Notes: generated from the sequence alone by a model not told the origin. A stretch of DNA of 59,553 bases from CAZVFX01 sp964626565 (GCA_964626565.1 CAZVFX010000030.1:1-59553); one strand, 5' to 3'; counted from the first letter of the stretch, positions 7,070 to 16,728 are shown. Translations and numbers: made by a program.

Positions 7070-9592
7070 ATGCAACGGATGCCCCGCTTTGGGTTGATGG
7101 TGATCGCGTTGACCGCGATGGTGGGACAGGCCTGTTCTGACGACGGTAGCAGCCCCGCCCCCGGGGACGGGGGGACATTTGACGCCCGATTGGCAGAGGC
7201 GGAAACGCCTGACGCAGGACAGCCTGGCGGCGAGGACCTGGTTGAGCAACCGGACATTGCCTCCCTTCCGGATGTCGACCCACTTATTGATGTCATCCCT
7301 CACGACCTGCTTCCGGATTCCGAAGATTCCTTGGACCTCCACCCCGACGAAGTGCAGGATGTCTCGCTTGAGCTTTCGGACGATGTCAACGAGGAGGATT
7401 TGGAAATCGACGAGGGCTGTTCAGGAGACGACGAATGCGACGATGGGAACCCCTGTACGTCGGGAGCTTGTCAAGAAGGGGGTGAGTGTCTGTTCGAACA
7501 GGTTGCAGACGGCGTGGATTGTGAGGCTGATGGACTCTGCGTGGGCCAATGCATGTCCGGTGAATGTGCGGAAACGGCGGTGGAGATCTGTGACGGTGAG
7601 GACAACGACTGCGACGGCGAAGTGGACGAACTGGGCGACAGCGACGAAGACGGATTCGTCGATTGCGAAGATTGCGCTCCTTTGGACCCGGCAATTTCGC
7701 CTGACGCCAAAGAGGTTTGCTGGAACAGCGTGGACGACGACTGCAACGGGTGGGTGGACGATGCCGATCCCGACTGCTCCTTGACCGAGGGATTGGCCCT
7801 GCACCTGCCCTTTGACATTCTAGTCGGCAGTGTCTTTCCCGACAAAGTGGGCGAGCACCACGGCATAGTCAAGGGCGGAGTCGAAGTTGTCGATGGCCCG
7901 GTGGGTTCCGGGGCAAGTTTCGACGGCACCGATGACTTTGTGTCGGTGGTCGCAATGGAAACTCTTCCCCAGGGAACCCAGCAGAGTGTGGCGATGTGGT
8001 TCAAGGCAGTGCCGGCCTGGCGGCCGCAGACGTTGTTCCAGCGGGAGTGCTACCGGGACCTCAACGACGACGGCTATCCGGACGTTGTGTTCACCAATTC
8101 CCACAACGGATTCAGCGACGCGACCAACTCGTCGGTCTATTGGGGTTCAGAGGAAGGTTTCAGTGAGGACAACCGACTGCTGTTACCGACGTTTCATCCC
8201 AAGGGAACGGTTTCGGCCGATCTCAACGGGGATGGTTACCTCGAGTTGTTGTTCGCCAACAACAAGTTCCAGCAAAACTCGACCATCGGCGTATTCATTT
8301 ACTGGGGCTCGCCGGAGGGATTTGTTTCCGCGAACAAGACGGTGCTGCCGGCCTGGGGTGCATCGGCGCTTTCCATCGCTGATGTGAACCTGGACGGGCT
8401 GTTCGATATCGTGGTGAGCCAGGAGCGTGCGGATCAGGCCCCGGAAGCGGGGAGCTTCATCTACTGGGGTTCGCCGGACGGGTACGGCCCCGACAACCGG
8501 CTGTTATTGCCGACCGAGCCCAGCGGCGCTCATGCCAACAACGTCGCGGATCTCAACCGAGACGGTTTCCCGGACATCGTTTTGAGCGTGACCAACAAAG
8601 AGGAAACATGGGCCATGGATTCCCGGGTTTACTGGGGTACGGCGGACGGGCTGAATACCGAAGATATCACTTTGTTGCCAACCCAAGGTGCGGTCGGAAA
8701 CACAACCGTCGATCTCAACGGAGACGGCTACCTGGAGATAATCTTCTCCAATCTGCAAATCGAGGAGACCCACGACTTGGACTCCTACGTCTATTGGGGC
8801 GGGCCGGAGGGCTTCGATCCGGACAACCCGGGGCTGCTGCCGGCCCACGGCCCGAAAGCGAACTCGGTCACTGATTTCGACGGGGACGGATTTCCGGACA
8901 TCCTCATCTCGAATAGCATCTCCGATTTTGACAATCAGGTGAGATCCGTCCTCTACTATGGCTCCGTCTCCGGGTACTCGACTGATGCTACGACGGAGGT
9001 GTACTCCGACGGCGCCCATGGGCATGCGATTGCGGATCTGAACCTGGACGGGCACCTGGACGTAGCCATGTGCTCCAAGTACGACGAGAAGCCCACGGGG
9101 GTCAAGTCTCAGATCCTCTGGGGTACCGAGAACGGATTCGACAATGTTGGTTTTCAGGAATTGCCCAGCGGCAGTTGCGTCGGAGCGACCGTTCCCGGCT
9201 CGCCTTTGAACAACGCCTCGGCCGCGTACGGGACCCAGCCCTCCGACTACGGCTCATTTAATCTGCACTTGGCTGACGGACAAGTTATTCTCTCCAACGC
9301 GGACTACAGAAGCCGCTATTTCACTCTGGCGGCCGACTACCCGGCCGACGGCTGGAATCATGTCACCGCCACTTTCGACATGGAGACCGGGGAACAACGG
9401 CTATACCTCAACGGTGAGCTGGCGGCCGAAGCGACCGTTGACGCGCTGGCAGGCACCATGCCCCCGTGGCGGCTACGAGTCGGTTCCGACACCGAGAACA
9501 GCACCAAACTGTCGGGAGACCTGGACGAGTTGCGGGTCTACGACCGGGTACTCACTCCAGTTGAAGCAGCCTACCTGTTCTCCAATCCCTGA
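7070..9592 (+). CDS. Lipoprotein with LamG domain interrupted by seven-bladed FG-GAP propeller
   Basis: 840 residues; ATG 7070 is preceded by GGAGAG. The signal ends in a lipobox (AMVGQAC), followed by a long acidic linker (PDVDPLIDVIPHDLLPD), two Cys motifs (CDDGNPCTSGAC) and a MopE-like motif (CDGEDNDCDGEVDE). Residues about 240-325 match the first half of a LamG/concanavalin jelly roll (LALHLPFD, GASFDGTDDFVSV, QSVAMWFK). Then come exactly seven DLNxDGxxDIVF-type FG-GAP/VCBS repeats (about 326-700). The LamG fold resumes at about 704-840 (HLADGQVILSN, WNHVTATFD, QRLYLNGELA, DLDELRVYDRVL). The propeller is therefore inserted inside LamG. A carbohydrate- or surface-binding role is inferred. 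Confidence 0.8.
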   Translation: MQRMPRFGLMVIALTAMVGQACSDDGSSPAPGDGGTFDARLAEAETPDAGQPGGEDLVEQPDIASLPDVDPLIDVIPHDLLPDSEDSLDLHPDEVQDVSLELSDDVNEEDLEIDEGCSGDDECDDGNPCTSGACQEGGECLFEQVADGVDCEADGLCVGQCMSGECAETAVEICDGEDNDCDGEVDELGDSDEDGFVDCEDCAPLDPAISPDAKEVCWNSVDDDCNGWVDDADPDCSLTEGLALHLPFDILVGSVFPDKVGEHHGIVKGGVEVVDGPVGSGASFDGTDDFVSVVAMETLPQGTQQSVAMWFKAVPAWRPQTLFQRECYRDLNDDGYPDVVFTNSHNGFSDATNSSVYWGSEEGFSEDNRLLLPTFHPKGTVSADLNGDGYLELLFANNKFQQNSTIGVFIYWGSPEGFVSANKTVLPAWGASALSIADVNLDGLFDIVVSQERADQAPEAGSFIYWGSPDGYGPDNRLLLPTEPSGAHANNVADLNRDGFPDIVLSVTNKEETWAMDSRVYWGTADGLNTEDITLLPTQGAVGNTTVDLNGDGYLEIIFSNLQIEETHDLDSYVYWGGPEGFDPDNPGLLPAHGPKANSVTDFDGDGFPDILISNSISDFDNQVRSVLYYGSVSGYSTDATTEVYSDGAHGHAIADLNLDGHLDVAMCSKYDEKPTGVKSQILWGTENGFDNVGFQELPSGSCVGATVPGSPLNNASAAYGTQPSDYGSFNLHLADGQVILSNADYRSRYFTLAADYPADGWNHVTATFDMETGEQRLYLNGELAAEATVDALAGTMPPWRLRVGSDTENSTKLSGDLDELRVYDRVLTPVEAAYLFSNP

Positions 9593-9638
9593 CGCTGTTC
9601 GTTGGTCGTCCCTGGCAACGCCCGATCTTTGTTGACTT

Positions 9639-9655
9639 TGGCACAAGTGCCGCTT
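9639..9655 (+). promoter_or_regulatory. Possible sigma54 promoter overlapping a 12-base inverted repeat
   Basis: TGGCAC at 9639-9644 and CCGCT at 9651-9655 give an exact GG-N10-GC geometry, with a perfect -24 half and a weaker -12 half (consensus TTGCT). GGCACAAGTGCC (9640-9651) is a perfect inverted repeat with a two-base centre, so it could equally be an operator. A TTGACT box sits at 9632, and TATCAT (9662) is too distant to form a normal sigma70 pair with it. The gene start is at 9695. Confidence 0.3.
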
Positions 9656-9694
9656 CTCTGATATCATACAGTTCCGAAAATGGTGGAGGTCAGG

Positions 9695-12600
9695 ATGCGG
9701 TCATTCAGCGCGGTCGTGCGCATCACGGTGGTGTTTCTCGCCGCCGGGGCGCTGTTTTTTTCCTGCGGAAGCGAAGGGTCCAAGGTCAGCAAAGACATTG
9801 TCGATGACGCCGAGGTTGCCGCGGAAATATGGCTTGCGGATGCCGTAATGGACATCCTCTTCGAGCTTGATGCCCAGCCGGACGAGGTGCCGCTGCCGGA
9901 GCTTCCAATGGAAGTGCTCGACCCTTGTCTTGAAGCGGGCCCCCTGCCGTTCGGATGCCCATGTGGGACCGACGAGGAATGTGCCGGCGGCTATTGCGTG
10001 CAGGCGGAACTCGGCAAAGTGTGCACCATGCACTGCCTGGAGGACTGCCCGGAAGGGTGGACCTGTGGCCTGGTCCCGGGATCCTGTCCGGACTGCACAT
10101 ACATCTGCATCCCTCTGTTCACGCATCTTTGTCGGCCCTGTCATGACCACTCCGACTGCGGAGACCCTTCAGCCTCCTCGCCGAATCTGTGCGTGATGTT
10201 TGGAGGAGGTGAAAGATATTGTGGGGGGTGGTGTGGGTCGGGGCAGAGTTGCCCGGAAGGGTATGAGTGCACGGATGCGGAGAACGAGGGGCTGACATCG
10301 CCCCAGTGTCTGCCTGTTTCCGGGGAGTGCGAGTGCAGTGACCTGGCCAAGGCAGCCGGTGCGGCCACCACGTGCATCAACGAAAACGAGCACGGCGCCT
10401 GCCAGGGCGAACGGGTTTGCACCGAGGACGGGCTTGCCGAGTGCGACGCAGCCGTACCCGCGGGCGAAGAGTGCAACGACGAAGACGATGATTGCGATGG
10501 CGAGGTGGACGAGGATCTCGGAAGCACGACCTGCGGCCTGGGGATCTGCGAACACACAGTTGACAATTGCGCCGGTGGCGTCCCCCAAGTCTGCAACGCG
10601 GAGGAGGGTTCCGGGGTGGAGCAATGTGACGGGCAGGACAACGACTGTGACGGTGAAGTCGATGAAGACAGCCCGGACACCGACGGCGACGGATTGGCCG
10701 ACTGCGTGGACGACGACGATGATGACGACGGCGTGTTCGATGGGGCGGACAACTGCCCGCTAACGCCCAACGAGGGGCAGGAGAACTTCGACTTCGACGG
10801 CCAGGGCGACGCGTGCGACCAGGACGACGACAACGACCAGAGCCCGGACGATGGAGACTGCGAACCCAACGACCAGTTCAGCTACCCGGGCGCGGAAGAG
10901 GTGTGCGACGGCAAGGACAACGACTGTGACCTGTGGGTGGATGAAGCCACCTGCGACGACGAGAACCCGTGCACCGACGACACTTGTGACCCGGAGGCCG
11001 GCTGTCTTTTTGTCTCCAACACAATACCCTGCGATGACGCAAACCCCTGCACCGCGGGAGAGGGGTGCCAGGAAGGGGAATGTGTAGGAGGCGTGAACGT
11101 CTGCCCCTGCACAACTGACGAAGAGTGCGACGCGTTGGGATTTGTCGGAGGTTGTGTCGGCGCCCTTTACTGCGACGTCTCGGAGTTACCCTACGCCTGC
11201 GTGGTGGACCCTTCGGGAGCGATTCCCTGCCCTGCTCCCGAATCGCAATGCCAGGAGTCTACATGCGATGTGAATTCGGGCGAATGCATGGTGACGGACC
11301 TTCCTCCGGACGCGCCTTGTGACGACGGCAGCGCGTGCACCATTTACGACAAGTGCGTAAGCGGTGTGTGCATGGCCGGCGCGCTGACTTCTTGTGAGGA
11401 TGCCAACCAATGCACCGCAGATTCCTGCGATGCAGCTCTCGGCTGTCAGTTCCAGCCCCTCTCCGGCGTACCGTGTGAGGATGGAACGGTGTGCTCCGTG
11501 GGGGACCACTGCATGAACGGTGATTGCGTAACCGGGGACCCCCTGCAATGCGATGACGGCAACCTGTGCACCGATGATTCGTGTGAGGCTGCCGCCGGAT
11601 GCGTTCATGTGCATAACCAAGCCGGGTGCGACGACGGCAATGCGTGCACCGTAAACGACACCTGCAGCGCCGGCTGGTGTGTCGGGACGATCTACTCGTG
11701 CAACGATGCCAACCCTTGTACCGACGACTACTGCGACGCGGTTGACGGGTGTCTGACCATCGCGAACAGTTCGCTTTGTGACGATGAGGACCCCTGCACG
11801 GTCGACGATGTCTGCCAAGCGGGCGCCTGCGTTGGCGGCGGCCCCACCGATTGCAACGACGGCAACCCGTGCACCATCGATTCGTGCTCCCCGGAGTGGG
11901 GCTGTCTCCATACCGCCAGCAACTCGCCGTGCGACGACAACAATCCGTGTACCAGCGGCGACTACTGCGCCGACGAGTTGTGCCTGCCCGGTGAGCCGGT
12001 GGTGTGCAACGATGAAAACCCGTGCACCGACGACTCATGCCACCCTTCCTCCGGCTGTGTTTTCACGATCAACACCCTCCCCTGCGATGACGGCAATATG
12101 TGTACCACCAAGGATGTGTGCGCCGATGGCGCATGTGAAGGCGGACCTGACTTGGGGTGCGACGACGGCAATCCCTGCACCGACAATTTCTGCGAGCCGG
12201 AGTCGGGTTGCCAGGCCGAGGCCAACGAGGCCCTTTGCAACGACGAGAATCCCTGCACCGACAACGACTACTGTGAAGGAGGAGAGTGTCTCGGTGGAGG
12301 ACCAACCGACTGCGATGATGAAAACCCCTGTACTGCCGATAGTTGCGACCCGGCGCAAGGTTGTCTTTACGAGCCGGAAGACGGCCCATGCCAGGATGAC
12401 AGCGCATGCACTGACAACGATTACTGCGAGGGTGGAAACTGCCAGGGCGGTGCGCCGGTCGACTGCGATGACGGAGACCTTTGTACCGACGACCTTTGTG
12501 CGTCGGATACCGGTTGCTACTACGAGTACAACTCGGCCCCTTGCGACGACGGCGATCCGTGCACCTTCGCTGATTCCTGCACCCAGGGAGAGTGCCTTCC

Positions 12601-13780
12601 CGGCGGCGCAGCACTATGCGACGACTCGGACCCGTGCACCGAAGACACGTGCGAAGAAGGGGGCGGGTGCACTCACGTTGCGGACCTGTCCCTTCCTTCC
12701 TGCACCGAGTGGACTCAAGGCGTAAACGTCTCATGCTTCAGGGGTTACCCCCCTTCCATGGATGAAGACGGTGTGATCTGGGCGCTGGCCACGGCAACGG
12801 ACTGCAACGCGGGGGATGCGTACAACAACGACCGCATTGTGGGAGTGGATTCGCTCAATGGCGACCAGGTCGCGATCTTCACCGTGGCTTCTCCCAACAG
12901 CCAGCCTATCTACCGCAACAGCCGGATCACCATGTCCACCGACTGGAACTGGAATTCTACCTGCGGCGGCTGCCAGTTGGCTTACTCCCTTCCCGACGGC
13001 GGAAAGGTGTGGCAGGGAGGCCAGGGCCCCCACCCGCGGGGCGGCATTTCCATGAGCGGGGACGGCACCATCTATTCTGCGTACGGGAGCATCCTGGCCC
13101 TGGACTGGAACGGCTCCACTGCGTGGAGCGCGCCGGGGAACAGCGGCCACGGCGGGGGCTCTGCGATCATGGGAGACGGAGGCATAATCGGGTGCGGCAC
13201 CGGGGGTAACTGCCGCAAGCTGACCCCGTCGGGTTCTTCACAATGGCAGATCTACGTTGGCGTCGGCGGGGGCGGCCTGGCCACAGATTCGGGCTCTCGG
13301 ATCGTTGCCGCGAGCGGGGACAAAGGGGTCAACGTCTTCACCCCCGGCGGTGCGAATGTGTGGTCCACCGATCCGGGGATCAACGTCTCGCCGCCCCTGG
13401 TTACCGCGACGGACCAGGTGGTGGTGGGTACCGCGGGCGGAAACGCGCTGGCCCTTTCACCTTCCGACGGGGAGATTGAAACGGACATTGTGGTATGCCC
13501 GGGAACAACGTTTACTCCGTGGCTGCTGACTGCCGACGGCTGGGTCTACGGAATCTGCAACGACAGCCAGGCCGTAGGGGTCGCTCTGGACGGTAACGGC
13601 GCCTGGTCGGTCACGACCCCGGAGACCCCGCGCTGGCTCACCCTGGCCAGCGACGGCCAACTGCTCATCGCAGTGGCCAACAAGGTCCACCGCCTCACTC
13701 GTGGCGGACTGGCCCTGGCCGACACCCCCTGGCCCACCCGGGACCACGATTTTCAACGCACCCGCAACGGTGCGCAGTAG
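9695..13780 (+). CDS. Cys-repeat lipoprotein with C-terminal PQQ-like propeller
   Basis: 1361 residues. The ATG at 9695 is chosen over the one at 9680 because GGAGG lies five bases before it. The lipobox is GALFFSC. After an acidic linker come a Cys-rich N-terminal module (EDCPEGWTC, FTHLCRPC, SCPEGYEC), MopE-like motifs (CNDEDDDCDGEVDE, CDGQDNDCDGEVDE), a thrombospondin type 3 segment, and about ten 46-residue double units of the kind CNDGNPCTxDxCxxxxGC / PCDDGNxCTxxDxCxxGxC (about 418-1002). Residues about 1003-1361 form a PQQ/quinoprotein-like beta-propeller (GDGTIYSAYGSILALDWNG, VVVGTAGGNALALSPSDGE). It is a paralogue of the gene at 50686-54120, which shares the N-terminal module and the repeats but has a different C-terminus. 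Probably displayed on the outer membrane. Confidence 0.8.
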   Translation: MRSFSAVVRITVVFLAAGALFFSCGSEGSKVSKDIVDDAEVAAEIWLADAVMDILFELDAQPDEVPLPELPMEVLDPCLEAGPLPFGCPCGTDEECAGGYCVQAELGKVCTMHCLEDCPEGWTCGLVPGSCPDCTYICIPLFTHLCRPCHDHSDCGDPSASSPNLCVMFGGGERYCGGWCGSGQSCPEGYECTDAENEGLTSPQCLPVSGECECSDLAKAAGAATTCINENEHGACQGERVCTEDGLAECDAAVPAGEECNDEDDDCDGEVDEDLGSTTCGLGICEHTVDNCAGGVPQVCNAEEGSGVEQCDGQDNDCDGEVDEDSPDTDGDGLADCVDDDDDDDGVFDGADNCPLTPNEGQENFDFDGQGDACDQDDDNDQSPDDGDCEPNDQFSYPGAEEVCDGKDNDCDLWVDEATCDDENPCTDDTCDPEAGCLFVSNTIPCDDANPCTAGEGCQEGECVGGVNVCPCTTDEECDALGFVGGCVGALYCDVSELPYACVVDPSGAIPCPAPESQCQESTCDVNSGECMVTDLPPDAPCDDGSACTIYDKCVSGVCMAGALTSCEDANQCTADSCDAALGCQFQPLSGVPCEDGTVCSVGDHCMNGDCVTGDPLQCDDGNLCTDDSCEAAAGCVHVHNQAGCDDGNACTVNDTCSAGWCVGTIYSCNDANPCTDDYCDAVDGCLTIANSSLCDDEDPCTVDDVCQAGACVGGGPTDCNDGNPCTIDSCSPEWGCLHTASNSPCDDNNPCTSGDYCADELCLPGEPVVCNDENPCTDDSCHPSSGCVFTINTLPCDDGNMCTTKDVCADGACEGGPDLGCDDGNPCTDNFCEPESGCQAEANEALCNDENPCTDNDYCEGGECLGGGPTDCDDENPCTADSCDPAQGCLYEPEDGPCQDDSACTDNDYCEGGNCQGGAPVDCDDGDLCTDDLCASDTGCYYEYNSAPCDDGDPCTFADSCTQGECLPGGAALCDDSDPCTEDTCEEGGGCTHVADLSLPSCTEWTQGVNVSCFRGYPPSMDEDGVIWALATATDCNAGDAYNNDRIVGVDSLNGDQVAIFTVASPNSQPIYRNSRITMSTDWNWNSTCGGCQLAYSLPDGGKVWQGGQGPHPRGGISMSGDGTIYSAYGSILALDWNGSTAWSAPGNSGHGGGSAIMGDGGIIGCGTGGNCRKLTPSGSSQWQIYVGVGGGGLATDSGSRIVAASGDKGVNVFTPGGANVWSTDPGINVSPPLVTATDQVVVGTAGGNALALSPSDGEIETDIVVCPGTTFTPWLLTADGWVYGICNDSQAVGVALDGNGAWSVTTPETPRWLTLASDGQLLIAVANKVHRLTRGGLALADTPWPTRDHDFQRTRNGAQ

Positions 13781-13788
13781 CCTCAGGC

Positions 13789-14187
13789 CTACCCCAGAAC
13801 CTGGGCCGGGGTTTTTCGAACCAGGTCGGTTCGGTCGAAGTCGCTGTCGAAGCTGACCAGTTGAAGTCCTTCAGCCTCTGCGGCTGCATATTGATATGCG
13901 TCGTCGAAATCCAGCTTGAATCGCTGGGACACGGCGGGCAGCAGGGCCACCTGCTCGAACGACAGCCGTACCAGTGACACGGAGGGCGGCGTGCTGAGGT
14001 CGGTGACGAACTTGTGCAGAGTGGCCAGCCTCTTGAGCCGGGCGAGAATGACCCCGATTGAGTGCAGAGTAAAATCGGTCATATACAAGTTCGATGGAGG
14101 CGTGGCGGCGATCAACCGCCTGGCCGATTCCGCCCGGGCCTGGCCCAGCAGCACTTCCAACCAGATGTTGGTGTCAAGCAGGTACAT
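13789..14187 (-). CDS. PIN-domain ribonuclease toxin
   Basis: 132 residues starting MYLLDTNIWLEVLLG, the classical start of a PIN (VapC-type) domain. Acidic positions that normally hold Mg/Mn are visible: Asp in LLDTN, Asp in the FDDAYQYAAAEA helix and Asp in LVSFDSDFDRTD. The open frame extends upstream, but ATG 14187 overlaps the antitoxin stop by one base (TGATG), the normal arrangement for such pairs. It would cleave RNA when freed from the antitoxin. It ends only eight bases from the convergent lipoprotein gene. Assignment as a toxin rests on fold and context. Confidence 0.85.
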   Translation of the reverse strand: MYLLDTNIWLEVLLGQARAESARRLIAATPPSNLYMTDFTLHSIGVILARLKRLATLHKFVTDLSTPPSVSLVRLSFEQVALLPAVSQRFKLDFDDAYQYAAAEAEGLQLVSFDSDFDRTDLVRKTPAQVLG

Positions 14188-14444
14188 CAATCTCCCTGCA
14201 CCCGGCTGCCCCACTCTTGCAGGCCGAGTGACGTGGTCTCGTCTTTCAGGTCGGCCAACGCACCGGCCCACTCCATTCCCAGCCGGGTGCGCGGCTGAGT
14301 CGCTTCCTGCGTTCCGTCAAGGAGCGCCTGAACCGCTTCAGCCACCAGCGAGGACAAGGTTCTCCCCTCTTGCGCGGCCCGCACCTTCAGGCGCCGGTGG
14401 ATGTGGGACTCAAAGTAGATAGTCGCCTGCTTGCTCTCCGCCAT
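14187..14444 (-). CDS. Ribbon-helix-helix antitoxin
   Basis: 85 residues. The N-terminal half, QATIYFESHIHRRLKVRAAQ then EGRTLSSLVAEAVQALL, has the strand-helix-helix pattern of ribbon-helix-helix antitoxins and would bind operator DNA as a dimer. The C-terminal tail is likely the toxin-neutralising segment. AGGAGG lies seven bases before the ATG, and a consensus promoter with two direct repeats lies immediately upstream, consistent with autorepression by the antitoxin or the complex. Translationally coupled to the PIN toxin. Confidence 0.8.
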   Translation of the reverse strand: MAESKQATIYFESHIHRRLKVRAAQEGRTLSSLVAEAVQALLDGTQEATQPRTRLGMEWAGALADLKDETTSLGLQEWGSRVQGD

Positions 14445-14467
14445 CCGTTCACCTCCTGCTGGGTGAC

Positions 14468-14496
14468 ATTATAAAGTCAAGACACTTTAAAGTCAA
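14468..14496 (-). promoter_or_regulatory. Toxin-antitoxin promoter with tandem operator repeats
   Basis: Read on the minus strand: TTGACT (14496-14491), a 17-base spacer, then a perfect TATAAT (14473-14468). The word TAAAGTCAA (plus strand) occurs twice, at 14472-14480 and 14488-14496, sixteen bases apart. One copy lies over the -35 box and the other overlaps the -10 box and the spacer end. This layout suits autorepression by a ribbon-helix-helix dimer pair. This is the clearest promoter in the window. Between this promoter and the lipoprotein start at 14772 (14497-14771) I see no gene. Confidence 0.7.
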
Positions 14497-14771
14497 ACCC
14501 ATGACATTGGCAGATCCGGCGAGCAGGAGCCCCTCCCTCGCCTCGATGACTAACTGTGCCTGAAGATGATGTCGGATCCTCGGTCAACAGTAGGGGTAAC
14601 GAACGGTGCCGAGCGCGACAGTGTGGATCGGGTCGTCGGTCTGGAAGAAGCGAGGCGCGGCTTCGGAGACCAGCCCGGCTGGCGGCAACGGATACGTCGC
14701 CACAGCACAGCTTGCCATCGCGTTCAAAGGCTTGCATAATGAAGATGCACCAGCCCCGAAGTGGAGTTCAC

Positions 14772-16625
14772 ATGAAAATCGTTGCCGGATTGACCCTATT
14801 GGCTGCGTTCCTGGCGGCCTGCAGCGGAAGTCCTTCCAGCGAGACGGATACCGGCGATTCCGGTTCCAGGCCGATTGCCGACCTCAACACGACTGAGGGT
14901 GCCGGTGACCTGGGCGGCCAACCCGCTGAGGTATTCGACGCTGCGCCGCTGCTCGATGTCGCTGACGCTGAGGTTCCATCGGACGTTGAACATGCGGACG
15001 AAGACGTGAGCGCGGAGGTCGCCCCGGAGGTAGATGCTTGTACCCCGAACTGCGAAGACAAGCAGTGCGGGGAAGACGGTTGTGGTGGAATTTGCGGCGA
15101 GTGCACCGGCGAACAGGACGAATGTATCGAGGGTGGTTGTGTTTGCGTGCCAGCTTGCGAAGCCAAGCAATGCGGCGACGACGGATGCGGTGCGGCGTGC
15201 GGGGAGTGCGACGGTGTCGACAAGTGCATTGATGGCACCTGCGTCTCACCTCCTTTTCTCGAAGAGGTGATAATCGTCGCTGGTGACTCATCGGTGGGTA
15301 TTCGCAATGTGGTTGCCGACCAATCCGGTCACGTATACTTCGCCGGGGTGTTCTGGGGCAACTATGTGAAAGTGGGCGATGTCAATCTACCGGTGGAGGA
15401 GGCACAGAGGGGATTGTTTGTCATCGGCTTCAAGCCGGAAGGTGGGGTGGGCTGGTTCAGGCCGACGGGCGCAAGCTATTCCAACTTTGCGACCCACGAC
15501 TCGGTGGCCATTGGTCCGGCCGGTGGTGTGCTTGTGGCAGACCAATTCAAGCCCACAGACCAAATTGACCTTGGCGGCGAGCCGATTCCTTCGGCAACAG
15601 GGGAAGACATATTCGTAGCTAGCTATGCTCCCGATGGAAGTCACATTTGGTCGACCGGGTTCGCCGGCTCAGGCGCTGATGTGAGAGAAGCTATGGCCTC
15701 TTCTCCGTCTGGAGAGCTCTACCTGAGCGGTGACTTCTACTGGGGAGTAGACTTTGGCAATGGTCCGGTGGAAGTCCCGGCAGGGTACATGGAGAATGCT
15801 TTTGTAGTGAAACTGGGCACCGACGGCGTACCTGTATGGTCAAAGACCGTCATCAGCTTCCAACAAAGTGAACGAGGGCTCTCCGTTTCAGTCGGTGCAG
15901 ACGGCAGTGTCTTCTGGGGAGTCAGTGCGAATGCCGACACGGTGAACTTGGGCGGGGATGACCTGCACAAACTGGGAATCAACGACTTGGCTGCTGGTGT
16001 GTTCGACCCGGATGGAGAGCACGTCTGGTCGAAGAGATTTGGAGTGCCGGGCGAGCATGGGTTCACGTACGGAGTCAAGTCAGCGGTCACTCCTGATGGA
16101 AGTGTACTTCTCTCGGGAGGAGTTCGCTCGGAGATTGATTTCGGCGGAGGCCCGTTGGAAGAAGACCCGTCGAAACCGTGGTCCAGCTGTTTAGTGCAAC
16201 TTGATGCCCTCGGTGAGCATGTTTGGTCGAAGCGCCTAGCCAATTTTCCGCAGCCTTCTGGGGAACCGGACGAACCGAAACTTCGGGTATGGTCCATGGT
16301 GATTGGAACCGATGGTTCGATATTCTTCGGTGGCAGGGTCCACGGGGAGTTGGACCTCGGCGGCGGGCCAATGGGCACACCAGACGGCAAAGGGGGAGTC
16401 GTGGCGAAGTTTGACTCGTCTGGAAACCACATCTGGTCATTCTACACATCGGAGGAAGTCACCGGGGTCGATCTTGGGCCGGGCGACACGGTGTACGCGG
16501 TCACGGGGTTCTATTCGGATGAGATTCAGCTTGGAGGCGAAACGTTCACTAATCAGGCCGATGGCGTAGATCCGAACAGCGGTGAGCCGTGGGGGAACGC
16601 AGTTCTATTCAAGCTCTCGCAGTAG
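14772..16625 (+). CDS. SBBP/beta-propeller-repeat lipoprotein
   Basis: 617 residues. ATG 14772 is preceded by GGAG and opens a short lipoprotein signal (TLLAAFLAAC); the open frame upstream has no signal and is rejected. After an acidic linker there are two cysteine modules of the CxxKQCGxDGCGxxCGEC type (about 89-161). The remaining 450 residues are repeated units with 'GGxxxVVAKFDSSGNHIWS' and 'LGG.PI' patterns, typical of SBBP-like propeller repeats that are expanded in Myxococcota. No catalytic motif is visible. It shares the Cys module with the 17-repeat protein at 4620-6845. Role unknown; probably surface exposed. Confidence 0.75.
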   Translation: MKIVAGLTLLAAFLAACSGSPSSETDTGDSGSRPIADLNTTEGAGDLGGQPAEVFDAAPLLDVADAEVPSDVEHADEDVSAEVAPEVDACTPNCEDKQCGEDGCGGICGECTGEQDECIEGGCVCVPACEAKQCGDDGCGAACGECDGVDKCIDGTCVSPPFLEEVIIVAGDSSVGIRNVVADQSGHVYFAGVFWGNYVKVGDVNLPVEEAQRGLFVIGFKPEGGVGWFRPTGASYSNFATHDSVAIGPAGGVLVADQFKPTDQIDLGGEPIPSATGEDIFVASYAPDGSHIWSTGFAGSGADVREAMASSPSGELYLSGDFYWGVDFGNGPVEVPAGYMENAFVVKLGTDGVPVWSKTVISFQQSERGLSVSVGADGSVFWGVSANADTVNLGGDDLHKLGINDLAAGVFDPDGEHVWSKRFGVPGEHGFTYGVKSAVTPDGSVLLSGGVRSEIDFGGGPLEEDPSKPWSSCLVQLDALGEHVWSKRLANFPQPSGEPDEPKLRVWSMVIGTDGSIFFGGRVHGELDLGGGPMGTPDGKGGVVAKFDSSGNHIWSFYTSEEVTGVDLGPGDTVYAVTGFYSDEIQLGGETFTNQADGVDPNSGEPWGNAVLFKLSQ

Positions 16626-16728
16626 TTGACGTTTCGTCGTTGTCAAGTCCAGGTTTCGTTGCCCACGGCCGAAATCATTGATGGTACTTTCAGGAACTTC
16701 TTGAATCCCGCCCGCATTTATGTAGATC

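Noticed and set aside
7570..7660. MopE-type copper storage or methanotroph origin
   Set aside because: Only the short Asp-rich CDxxDNDCDGxVDE motif is shared; it is widespread in Myxococcota-like secreted proteins and no copper or methane oxidation genes are near.
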